Below, piece after piece: positions 1 through 6,656 of a stretch of DNA of 6,684 nt (positions are counted from its first letter, which is position 1; every line of letters begins with the position of its first letter). Below the pieces are notes generated by a model. The model did no database searches. It was not told where the DNA came from and was given only the letters and a program-made list of their open reading frames with translations. Made by a program: the position numbers and the translations under genes. The DNA is from Bacteroides sp. (lineage in GTDB: Bacteria; Bacteroidota; Bacteroidia; Bacteroidales; Bacteroidaceae), in NCBI GenBank assembly GCA_030529405.1, contig JAUMWZ010000089.1, positions 1-6,684 of the forward strand. Direction: 5' to 3'.

Positions 1-2
1 CG

Positions 3-2462
3 TCAAAAGAAAAGTTGGCTTGGGAGAAAGAACTTTGGGAAGAGTTTTCTGAAAAGAGATTCAAAGAAGGAAAAAGATATCCAGTAATAGGTATCTACGG
101 AATGGCTATGGCAGGGAAGGGAATATTTGAGAATATGTCGCAAGAAGACAGACTTAAATATCTAGACAAGCTAAGCAACAATACCACCAACTGGTTTGAT
201 GAGTTGTTTAGAACATCTATATCACAAGGACATTTCCTATCTTTATCTGGCGGTAGCGATAAGCAAACTTTCTACGCATCTGTTGGATATGATGACAACA
301 AGGGTATAGAAAAAGACTCTTACTACAACCGTGTTAGCTTCAATGGCAAGTATAGAATAGACGTAAACAAACGAGTACGAGTAAACATTATAAGCGATAT
401 GGCAGTTCAAAAGTCTGAAGGTACGGCAGCAGCAATAAGCCCTTACCAATACGCTTACTTTGCCAATCCTTACGAACGTCCTTATGATGAAAACGGACAA
501 TACGCACCAGACCTCACATACAGATATATGGAGGTTATGAATGGTGGAGTGAAACTATTGATACCACCTAAGGGTTTCAACGTGTTGAAAGAGATGAAGG
601 AAAACAGAGTAACTGCAAGAAACTTCTCAGGCTCGTTGAAAGGCGATATTAGTGTTAAGATTACAGACTTTTTGCGTTTTGAGGGTTTGGCGTCATACTC
701 TTATTCTGCCAGCTACAATGATGCAATTACCGGAAAAGAAACATATACTGCATATATTGACCGTCCTTTTGAGAAAGACCCATTCACCTCAAAAAGGCTG
801 TATGGAAGTATAAGTCAGAACTCATCTTATAACACAGCATACAACCTAAGAGGACAAATCAACTTCCAAAAAGAGTTTAATAAGAACTTCGTTTCAGCTT
901 TGTTTGGAAGTGAAGTGAGAAGACAACATAACAAAGGTATATATACTAAAAGATACGACTATGACCCTAATACAGGGATAGCAAGTTTACCTCGTCCGCT
1001 AGATGGTAATGCTGACTATTCTACTCTAAATAGCTATTTGAGCATAATGGATAGTGCTAACGGGCAAATTGATACTGAAAGTGCACTTGCATCTTTTTAC
1101 TTTTCAGCCGATTACTCTTACAGACAGAAGTATGTCGTAAGTCTTACAGCCCGTACTGATGGTTCAAGCTCTTTCGGAACAAAGGAACAATTCAACCCAA
1201 CAGGCTCACTTGGTTTCTCATGGCACGTGGATAAAGAAAGCTTCTTTGAAAAGCTAAAACCTTTATTCAGCTCAATGAGTTTCAGAATAGCAGGAGGTTA
1301 CACGGGAAATATTAACAAATCAATATACCCACAACTAATACTTGATTACAGTTTGTTTGAAAGAAGAATCACAAACAACGGAACATACTCAATAGGTACA
1401 ATCAAATCGCCACCAAACCCTAATTTACGTTGGGAGAAAACTAGAGATACTAAGGTATCGTTAGACTTTGGTTTGCTTGAAGAAAGAATAAGGGTTCAAA
1501 CAGAACTATATGACAGACGAACAACAGATGCCGTTACTTTCTCTACAATCCCTTCAACAACTGGATTTACAAGACAAAGTTTCAACACGTCAGACATACT
1601 TAATCAAGGGGTAGAGGTTTCTGTTTCTGCCACTGTGTTGAGAGGAAAAGATTGGAGTTTATTTGCATCTGGTAATATGAGCTACAACAGAAACAAGCTA
1701 ATTAAGTTTAATGCACCTTCAGAAGATGCACAAGATGGAGTCTATCTGGGCTATCCTTTGAACTCACTTATGACTGGTAAACTTATGGGTATAGATCCAA
1801 TTACGGGTATGTACTTGTTCAAAAAGCGTTCAGATGCTAATCTTCTTGACGACAAAGATAGACAGTCAAGAGATAATTACTTGTTCTACAGAGGCACAAG
1901 TGTAGCTCCTATAAATGGAGGTGTAAGTTTGTCATACACATATAAAGGAATATCTATGCACGTAGGAGGTAGCTATTCTATCAACGGTAAGGTGCTTAAC
2001 AACATCACCCCTCCTGGAAGTTCGAGCAATTTGGGCTCAGGTAAGACGGAATCTGTGCAAAATATCAAGAACGATCTATACGTAAACCACTACAATGTTA
2101 TTAGAGATGTAACAAATAGATGGACAGAAAAGAACCCGATAACTAATGGTTATCCTCGTCTTATTGATGCTTTTGGCGACAAACTGTACTTAGATAAGTA
2201 TATGCCTATTGGTAGTACGATAAACAACGCTGCTTTGTATGAGAATGTGTCATATTTCAAGATAGGCTCTATTATGCTTAGCTATTCTTTCAATAGTAAT
2301 GCAAGAATACTAAGACAATTAGGCATCAGTAGCCTTGGCCTTTCACTCTCAGCCAACAATGTGGCTATATTTTCAAACTACACAGGTTTAGATCCAGAAA
2401 CACCTGGTGCTATATATCCGATGGCAAGAAGCTATACTTTCGGACTAAATGTTGATTTTTAA
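3..2462 (+). CDS. SusC/RagA-family TonB-linked outer membrane porin, 5' truncated by window edge
   Basis: This is the outer-membrane barrel of a SusCD-type importer, which takes up glycans, peptides or other oligomers using TonB energy. The frame is open from the first full codon at position 3, so the gene begins upstream of the window; the TTG at 15 is not a credible start. About 820 residues are visible against roughly 1000-1100 for full proteins. The signal peptide, carboxypeptidase-D-like N-terminal domain, TonB box and most of the plug are therefore missing. Family signatures include NWFDELFRTS (nt 186-218) followed by SLSGGSDKQTFYASVGY, the barrel motifs RTDGSSSFG, NPNLRWEKTRD and NQGVEVSVSA, and a C-terminus of GLDPETPGA, then SYTFGLNVDF. 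The last residue is Phe, as expected for BAM-assembled barrels. The SusD partner starts 11 nt downstream. The substrate cannot be told from this sequence. The family call is very secure; a starch-specific name is not justified. Confidence 0.97.
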   Translation, partial: SKEKLAWEKELWEEFSEKRFKEGKRYPVIGIYGMAMAGKGIFENMSQEDRLKYLDKLSNNTTNWFDELFRTSISQGHFLSLSGGSDKQTFYASVGYDDNKGIEKDSYYNRVSFNGKYRIDVNKRVRVNIISDMAVQKSEGTAAAISPYQYAYFANPYERPYDENGQYAPDLTYRYMEVMNGGVKLLIPPKGFNVLKEMKENRVTARNFSGSLKGDISVKITDFLRFEGLASYSYSASYNDAITGKETYTAYIDRPFEKDPFTSKRLYGSISQNSSYNTAYNLRGQINFQKEFNKNFVSALFGSEVRRQHNKGIYTKRYDYDPNTGIASLPRPLDGNADYSTLNSYLSIMDSANGQIDTESALASFYFSADYSYRQKYVVSLTARTDGSSSFGTKEQFNPTGSLGFSWHVDKESFFEKLKPLFSSMSFRIAGGYTGNINKSIYPQLILDYSLFERRITNNGTYSIGTIKSPPNPNLRWEKTRDTKVSLDFGLLEERIRVQTELYDRRTTDAVTFSTIPSTTGFTRQSFNTSDILNQGVEVSVSATVLRGKDWSLFASGNMSYNRNKLIKFNAPSEDAQDGVYLGYPLNSLMTGKLMGIDPITGMYLFKKRSDANLLDDKDRQSRDNYLFYRGTSVAPINGGVSLSYTYKGISMHVGGSYSINGKVLNNITPPGSSSNLGSGKTESVQNIKNDLYVNHYNVIRDVTNRWTEKNPITNGYPRLIDAFGDKLYLDKYMPIGSTINNAALYENVSYFKIGSIMLSYSFNSNARILRQLGISSLGLSLSANNVAIFSNYTGLDPETPGAIYPMARSYTFGLNVDF

Positions 2463-2473
2463 CCCAATAGAAT

Positions 2474-3862
2474 ATGAGAACTATATTACAAAGAATACTT
2501 TTAGCCTGCTCTATAATACTATTAGTGGGTTGCAGTAAATACTTAGACATAAAGCCATTTGGTAAGGTTGTGCCAAAGACTCCAGAAGAATATGCTACTC
2601 TTTTGCATAAGCGTTTGCACGAGATTGACTATGGTAACGACCAATACTGTATAGGAAACTTCAGTGAGTTGATAAATCTTACCATGTATGCCGATAACTT
2701 CGAGGCTTGCCTTGAGAAGGACGGACGTGTAAACAAAGTATCTGTTGTTCAAGATTTAGATGTGAAACCATTCCAAAGATACAACAAACTGTATGAGATT
2801 ATAAGAGATTGCAACATTGTGATAGAGAATGTCAAGCCAGAAGGTGGTAAAGAATACGAAGAAGTTGTTTCTGCGGCTTATGCTCTTAGAGGTATATGCT
2901 ACTATCAGTTGCTACGTCAATTCTGTGAAGCTCCTAAAGAGCCAAGCAAGCAAATGGGTGTACCTGTGGTAGTGTCGTTCAATCTTGAAGACACATTTCC
3001 AAGAGGAACTATGGAAGAAACAATCTCACGTATTGAGAACGACTTTTACAGTTCGTTGAAATATCAAAGTAACCCTGAGTTTCGTTTCAGCAAGGACGTT
3101 GTGAACGGCTATCTTGCACGACTTTTCTTTTGGACTGAACAATGGAGTAAGGCAAAAGAAATCAGTAAAAAGCTATTAGACAAGCATCAGCTAATTGAGG
3201 GTAAATCATACACAGATATGCTAGACCAAGTTTACGAAATGTCTGGAAATATGCTCATCAAGTCTAACATATATAAAGACCAAAATAACACTCAAGTGAT
3301 AGAAAACATCATCACAAACTTGAAGAAAAGACCAGTTAGCAAGCGATATGTAGATTGTTTCTATGATGAGAAAGATAAAGATATCCGATACACTCACTTC
3401 ATTGGAAAGAAAAGAGAGTCTAACAAGAAACTAACTGTAAATATGCGTGCTGCCGAACTGTTAATGATTCAGGCGGAAAGTGAATATCATTTAGGAAACA
3501 ACGATATATCACTTGCACTCATAAACTCTTTACGTAGCAAAAGAGTGCAAGATGCTGTTCCTTTCACTATGGATAATCTTCCTGAACTTAGAGAATCAGA
3601 GGTTATCAAAGTAGACGCAACGGGCAAACCGATGACTAAGCTACTCAACCTAATTCTTACAGAAAGGAGAAAAGAACTGTTTCAAGAAGGCGACAGATGG
3701 TTTGAGCTTAAACGAAACGGCACTCCTGAGTTTTGGCAGTCAATAGAGGGGCTTAAATACGTAACAAAACCATATATGTACACATACCCAATACCTATTG
3801 CAGACCTACGCTTAGTAAAAGAGTTGATACAAAATCCGGGTTACACAGAAATAATCAGATAA
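2474..3862 (+). CDS. SusD/RagB-family surface lipoprotein
   Basis: This is the substrate-binding lid that sits on the SusC barrel at the cell surface. Its 462 residues are within the family's usual size (about 450-600). The signal peptide is residues 1-19 with lipobox L17-V18-G19-C20, followed by the typical SKYLDIKP. Helical TPR-like segments are recognisable: AAYALRGICYYQLLRQF (134-150), NGYLARLFFW (211-220) and MRAAELLMIQAESEYHLGN (324-342). The family's C-terminal signature ILTERRKELFQEGDRWFELKR spans 394-414, and YPIPIADL (438-445) and QNPGY (453-457) complete it. The ATG is fixed by an in-frame TAG at 2468-2470, 6 nt from the stop of the SusC gene. There is no Shine-Dalgarno sequence, which is normal for Bacteroidota. 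Its 11-nt spacing from the SusC gene marks an operon. Ligand identity is unknown. Confidence 0.97.
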   Translation: MRTILQRILLACSIILLVGCSKYLDIKPFGKVVPKTPEEYATLLHKRLHEIDYGNDQYCIGNFSELINLTMYADNFEACLEKDGRVNKVSVVQDLDVKPFQRYNKLYEIIRDCNIVIENVKPEGGKEYEEVVSAAYALRGICYYQLLRQFCEAPKEPSKQMGVPVVVSFNLEDTFPRGTMEETISRIENDFYSSLKYQSNPEFRFSKDVVNGYLARLFFWTEQWSKAKEISKKLLDKHQLIEGKSYTDMLDQVYEMSGNMLIKSNIYKDQNNTQVIENIITNLKKRPVSKRYVDCFYDEKDKDIRYTHFIGKKRESNKKLTVNMRAAELLMIQAESEYHLGNNDISLALINSLRSKRVQDAVPFTMDNLPELRESEVIKVDATGKPMTKLLNLILTERRKELFQEGDRWFELKRNGTPEFWQSIEGLKYVTKPYMYTYPIPIADLRLVKELIQNPGYTEIIR

Positions 3863-3873
3863 ACAATATAGTT

Positions 3874-4074
3874 ATGAAATATATATCAGCAATAGCATTA
3901 CTGCTTTTTGCCGCAACGATAATCACATCGTGCGAGTCAGTAAACGAAGAACCGCCGAGAACAGAGAATGTCACATTCTTGAAATATAAGATGCCAGAGC
4001 CAGAACCTTTGAATGGCGATGAGCAAGCAGTGGTTAATGAAATAGAAAAGGAATATAAAGAAAGCACTAAATAA
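3874..4074 (+). CDS. small (66 aa) putative surface lipoprotein in SusCD operon
   Basis: I do not recognise a named family. What is visible is a complete short lipoprotein: a signal peptide with hydrophobic core IALLLFAATI (7-16), then lipobox I17-T18-S19-C20, leaving a mature chain of only 47 residues. The mature part starts CESVNEEPP; acidic residues soon after the Cys resemble the surface-export signals of Bacteroidota lipoproteins. A Pro/Glu-rich stretch (PEPEPL, 41-46) precedes a probable short charged helix (DEQAVVNEIEKEYKES). It begins 11 nt after the SusD gene, and its TAA stop overlaps the next ATG by one base (TAATG), which suggests translational coupling. The arrangement argues that it is a real gene and works with its neighbours, perhaps as a small accessory subunit on the SusC barrel; that role is inference. 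The lipobox and the tight fit between two genes make a chance ORF unlikely. Confidence 0.85.
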   Translation: MKYISAIALLLFAATIITSCESVNEEPPRTENVTFLKYKMPEPEPLNGDEQAVVNEIEKEYKESTK

Positions 4075-5303
4075 TGAAGACATTAAAATATTACATACTG
4101 TTGTTGTTCGTAGCAATCTTTAGTGGTTGCTCCGAAACTCTTGAAGACACAACGAGCAGTCCTCAGATATTTTTTGAAGTTCCTCGTTACACTTTCCTAG
4201 GAGATAGCTGTGTCATCAAGCTAAAAACCAACAAACCATTCGAGAGTGATACTAAGGTGCCGTTCAAACTACACACAACTGAGGGCAAAGAGGGCGTAGA
4301 TTATAACTTCAAGCAAGACCACTTCTTGTTCAAAAAAGGCGAGAGTGAGGCACTACTTGTTATTAAGCCCGAAGATGTTACTAAAGAGATGAACTTCTTC
4401 ATTAACTGTACTGTTGCGCCAGAGGGATATATTGTCGGACTAAGAGATTATACAACCCTAAGTGTGGCAAACATAAAATACTCGTTCTTAAACAGAGAAG
4501 AATCTTTGGCAGACGTTACTGAGATTGCTGTTGAACTTAGAGATAGCAAAAACGGAAGATACATAGTAGAAGAAGACTATACTGTTGCCGTTCAAGTATC
4601 AGACAAATCGACCGCAGTTGAAGGTGTGCATTACGAGTTTGTGGGCAAACCTGAGGTTACATTCAAGAAAGGAACACGAACAAGCTCTATAAAAATCAGA
4701 AAGTTGGGAAAGACAGAAAAGAACAAAGATGTGCTAGTGTTGAAACTGAAAACATCTAACCGACTTCAAGAAGGGGCAAGAGCGGAGGTTAAGATAACCA
4801 TCAAAGACTTGGTAAATATAGAAGGCACTTGGGTGTTGCAAGGCATAAGCAACAAGCAACAAGCAGATGCTGGATATGGCGACTTTGGAATAACTTGTCC
4901 AGAATTCAGCACAGGCAACGGCAAAGATGAGCTTACCTTCACAAAACAAGAGAACGGATTGTTCAAGTGTTCGTTTAACATGGTGGGCGAACTTAAAGAC
5001 TACTTCAACGAAGAACAAGAGATAACTCTTGCGGGAACAAAGACGTTCCGATTTAACGACTCTAAGGTAAGAGGCAGAAAGGAAGTAACAGTCTATACCT
5101 TCCCTAAGCTGAACTACGCAATGTCTGCTACTAAGAAAGAGATAAAAGAAGGCACAGTCAAATTCTTTATGTTAGACAGTGGCGAACTACTTGTAACCAT
5201 TGACAACTTCAACCCTAAAGAGGTCGTGAACTTTGACTTTAGTGAGTTTGGAATGTCTAGTGAAGACTATCCGCTCAACTTCTTATTCAAGAAGAAAGAA
5301 TAA
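4074..5303 (+). CDS. SusCD-associated lipoprotein with two Calx-beta-like repeats and a C-terminal beta-rich domain
   Basis: This is a 409-residue lipoprotein of unknown function, probably an accessory surface protein of the adjacent importer. The signal peptide ends in lipobox F16-S17-G18-C19. Two related segments follow. Residues about 30-133 contain EGVDY (73-77) and FKKG (86-89). Residues about 134-246 contain EGVHY (183-187) and FKKG (197-200). A G-x-D/H-Y motif, then about ten residues, then F-x-x-G and alternating hydrophobics is the hallmark of Calx-beta-type beta sandwiches, and also occurs in DUF4843-like proteins beside SusCD pairs. From about 249 (IEGTWVLQG) to the end lies a distinct beta-rich domain whose GTW opening recalls lipocalin-like domains. 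Similarity to DUF4843 or DUF4929 should be tested; I cannot confirm either. No catalytic motif is evident. The start overlaps the previous stop by one base, and a strong terminator follows 30 nt after the stop, making it the last gene of the operon. Confidence 0.9.
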   Translation: MKTLKYYILLLFVAIFSGCSETLEDTTSSPQIFFEVPRYTFLGDSCVIKLKTNKPFESDTKVPFKLHTTEGKEGVDYNFKQDHFLFKKGESEALLVIKPEDVTKEMNFFINCTVAPEGYIVGLRDYTTLSVANIKYSFLNREESLADVTEIAVELRDSKNGRYIVEEDYTVAVQVSDKSTAVEGVHYEFVGKPEVTFKKGTRTSSIKIRKLGKTEKNKDVLVLKLKTSNRLQEGARAEVKITIKDLVNIEGTWVLQGISNKQQADAGYGDFGITCPEFSTGNGKDELTFTKQENGLFKCSFNMVGELKDYFNEEQEITLAGTKTFRFNDSKVRGRKEVTVYTFPKLNYAMSATKKEIKEGTVKFFMLDSGELLVTIDNFNPKEVVNFDFSEFGMSSEDYPLNFLFKKKE

Positions 5304-5332
5304 TCTATAAAGTCACAGATATTTATTCTTAC

Positions 5333-5377
5333 ACACCTCCCTGCAAATCAACATTTGTCGGGAGGTGTTCTTTTATT
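5333..5377 (+). terminator. Rho-independent terminator of the SusCD operon
   Basis: A perfect 9-bp GC-rich stem pairs ACACCTCCC (5333-5341) with GGGAGGTGT (5360-5368). After one T/C mismatch the hairpin continues with six more pairs, one of them G-U (5343-5348 with 5353-5358), closing on a CAAC tetraloop. A T-rich tract, TCTTTTATT (5369-5377), follows directly. It starts 30 nt after the last operon stop codon. The flank on the other side is not T-rich when read on the minus strand, so it should act only on + strand transcripts. Confidence 0.93.
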
Positions 5378-5417
5378 CCATTGCAGACATAATCTAACAC
5401 TGAAAACCATGTCAAAC

Positions 5418-5530
5418 AGTCTAACTTGCAAATCATATACAGTCTGCAAATCAATCGTATACAGTCTACAAGTCAGTCATATACGGTTTACAAGTCAGTT
5501 GTATATTGTTTATAAACAGACGGTAGATAT
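5418..5530. repeat. tandem array of 22-bp units, about 3 good copies plus degenerate flanks
   Basis: Three contiguous 22-bp copies lie at 5441-5462, 5463-5484 and 5485-5506. The first two share the consensus AGTCTRCAAR joined to TCARTCRTATAC. The third has the same pattern beginning GGTTTACAAG and ending TATAT. Copies 1 and 2 match at 18 of 22 positions, copies 2 and 3 at 17 of 22. An upstream variant at 5418-5440 keeps AGTCT, GCAAATC and ATATAC but is rearranged internally. A decayed copy may follow at 5507-5530. Units are directly abutting, so there are no spacers and this is not a CRISPR array. Function is unknown; protein binding at two-helical-turn spacing or a neutral minisatellite are both possible. 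Confidence 0.8.
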
Positions 5531-5558
5531 ATGCAGGCAAATATCTCATCGTCAAGGC

Positions 5559-5583
5559 TTTTGCCAAAATACAGTTGGCAGGA
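5559..5583 (+). other. small intergenic hairpin
   Basis: TGCCAA (5562-5567) pairs perfectly with TTGGCA (5575-5580) across a 7-nt loop. Two G-U pairs and one A-T pair can extend the stem outward to 5559/5583. No T-run follows on either strand, so it is not a typical terminator. It could be a structure in a transcript reading into nadK or could be chance; a second TGCC at 5596-5599 could compete for the same GGCA. Confidence 0.35.
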
Positions 5584-5662
5584 CGAAACACTACGTGCCG
5601 AAAGCAAAACAATGGTGTATGCAACCTTAACAAACGAAAAAGCAAAAACAAAGTGATGCAAA

Positions 5663-5695
5663 TTGTGCTTTTCACAACAAAAATATGCACATTTG
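5663..5695 (+). promoter_or_regulatory. possible weak Bacteroidetes-type promoter for nadK
   Basis: TTG at 5663-5665 could serve as the -33 element, and CACATTTG at 5688-5695 matches the TAnnTTTG -7 element with one mismatch (C for T). The spacing is 22 nt, slightly longer than I expect for this promoter type. Initiation would fall around 5701-5704, giving a leader of about 20 nt before the nadK ATG. With a strong terminator upstream, nadK needs a promoter somewhere in this spacer, but no perfect match to the consensus was found. Confidence 0.3.
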
Positions 5696-5702
5696 CAAAT
5701 GT
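5689..5702. promoter_or_regulatory. 14-bp perfect palindrome upstream of nadK, possible operator
   Basis: ACATTTGCAAATGT reads identically on both strands and ends 20 nt before the nadK start codon. It has no loop, so a DNA-binding dimer site is a better reading than an RNA hairpin. It overlaps the putative -7 element, where a bound protein could block transcription. No regulator is encoded in the window and the motif is not one I can assign, so regulation of nadK through it is inference. Confidence 0.4.
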
Positions 5703-5722
5703 ATTGACAACACAGCAACGAT

Positions 5723-6592
5723 ATGAAGGCTATAATCTTTTGCAACACACATAGAGAAGAAACAAAGGCAGTTGTGAGCAACGTCATAGATGCGTTAAAA
5801 CACAACAATATAGATACGTGTATCTACCAAAGTCAATATACCGAATACGTCAAAGAACATCATCAGTCTGACGTTGAAACACTATCAGACGAACAATGCA
5901 CAGATGCAGACGTGGCAATAAGCATCGGGGGCGACGGAACTTTTTTGCAGACAGCTAACAGAGTGTCATTAAAGGGAATACCTATACTGGGAATAAACGC
6001 CGGAAGACTTGGCTTCTTGGCAGAAGTGTGTAGACAAGATATTGAGAAGGCAATACACTGCTTGGCAACAAAGAACTACCACATTGAAGAAAGAAGCGTT
6101 TTGCGCCTAAAAATAGAACGAGAGGGGAGAGAAGAAAGCAGGTTTGCACTAAACGATATAGCCATACTAAAGCGCGACAGTTCGTCAATGATAAGCATAC
6201 ACACCAAGATTGACGGAATATATCTGAACACATATATGGCAGACGGACTTGTAATTTCAACTCCAACAGGCTCAACAGCATACTCACTAAGCATTGGCGG
6301 AGCAATAATTGCACCTCAAGCAGATGTCGTCTCAATAACTCCGGTGGCACCACACAGCTTGAACGTCAGACCAATAGTGATACAAGACAAGTCTAAGATA
6401 AGTTTAGAGGTCGAGAGCCGTAACCACAACTATCTCGTGGCAACAGACGGACGAAGCGAAACGTGTGAAGACTTGACAAAACTGTACATTGAGAAAGCCA
6501 CGCACAAAGTGAAGATTATAAAACCAAACGACAACACTTTCTTCGACACACTGCGAACAAAGATGATGTGGGGAGCAGACAGACGTAAATAG
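5723..6592 (+). CDS. nadK: NAD kinase (ATP-dependent NAD+ 2'-phosphotransferase)
   Basis: This cytoplasmic enzyme phosphorylates NAD+ to NADP+ and so sets the NADP(H) pool. Its 289 residues match the usual bacterial length. All family landmarks are present. The GGDGT loop (69-73) with Asp71 binds phosphate and is catalytic. NAGRLGFLAE spans 92-101, the NAD-contacting NDIAI 144-148, and the glycine/threonine-rich DGLVISTPTGSTAYS segment 174-188. PVAPHSLNVRPIVI (207-220) and the C-terminal DGR (242-244) complete the fold. The ending LRTKMMWGADRRK resembles the LRxKLxWGxDxR tail I associate with Bacteroidota NadK. The ATG is the only plausible start: an in-frame TGA lies 18 nt upstream at 5705-5707. 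There is no Shine-Dalgarno sequence. It is separated from the SusCD operon by a terminator and 345 bp, so it is probably transcribed independently. Nothing suggests truncation or loss of activity. Confidence 0.98.
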   Translation: MKAIIFCNTHREETKAVVSNVIDALKHNNIDTCIYQSQYTEYVKEHHQSDVETLSDEQCTDADVAISIGGDGTFLQTANRVSLKGIPILGINAGRLGFLAEVCRQDIEKAIHCLATKNYHIEERSVLRLKIEREGREESRFALNDIAILKRDSSSMISIHTKIDGIYLNTYMADGLVISTPTGSTAYSLSIGGAIIAPQADVVSITPVAPHSLNVRPIVIQDKSKISLEVESRNHNYLVATDGRSETCEDLTKLYIEKATHKVKIIKPNDNTFFDTLRTKMMWGADRRK

Positions 6593-6622
6593 TCTGAAAG
6601 TCAAAACAAAACACAACATCTG

Positions 6623-6656
6623 TTTGTTATACATAAAACCCTTTGTAGTAAATTTG
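6623..6656 (+). promoter_or_regulatory. candidate Bacteroidetes sigma-ABfr-type promoter reading out of the window
   Basis: TAAATTTG (6649-6656) is an exact match to the -7 consensus TAnnTTTG, and TTTG at 6623-6626 could be the -33 element. The spacing of 22 nt is a little long. Transcription would start near 6663-6665 and run rightward into unseen sequence. No open reading frame begins on the + strand in the remaining 28 bp. The assignment rests only on motif match in a short A+T-rich region, so chance is a real alternative. Confidence 0.4.

Larger units (their letters stand above)
5378..5722. other. gene-free spacer between SusCD operon and nadK
   Basis: This 345-bp stretch has no convincing coding region. 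It holds, in order, about 40 bp of unremarkable A+T-rich DNA, a tandem array of 22-bp units (5418-5530), a small hairpin (5559-5583), an A-rich stretch around 5600-5690, and a 14-bp palindrome (5689-5702) immediately before nadK. The only same-strand ORF running through it (5355-5630) begins inside the terminator stem-loop and crosses the repeats, whose 22-bp period is not a multiple of three. No tRNA or known riboswitch was recognised. Confidence 0.7.

Noticed and set aside
15..2462. TTG at 15 as the true start of the SusC gene
   Set aside because: The frame is open to the window edge, and the visible protein begins near the end of the plug region without signal peptide or TonB box, so the real start lies upstream.
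4847..4866. Short tandem AAGCAAC-like repeat inside the 409-residue lipoprotein gene
   Set aside because: Only about two copies of a 7-mer in a coding stretch giving SNKQQAD; too short to separate from chance.
5418..5530. CRISPR array
   Set aside because: The 22-bp units abut directly with no spacers, copies are too divergent, and no cas genes are present.
5559..5583. Hairpin as a second intrinsic terminator or attenuator
   Set aside because: No T-run follows on either strand, and the possible competing TGCC at 5596-5599 is only a 4-bp pairing, too weak to claim a switch.
5355..5630. 91-codon + strand ORF in the intergenic spacer
   Set aside because: It starts within the terminator hairpin, runs through the 22-bp repeats, has no recognisable domain and no sensible N-terminus; it is a chance ORF.
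5704..5736. TTGACA (5704-5709) and TATAAT (5731-5736) as a sigma-70 promoter
   Set aside because: The spacing is 21 nt, the -10 would lie inside the nadK coding region downstream of its only start, and Bacteroidota do not use this consensus.
5466..5808. Overlapping minus-strand ORFs reading across the spacer into nadK
   Set aside because: They cover repeats and the antisense of nadK, are rich in Cys, Leu and Tyr as shadows usually are, and show no family motif.
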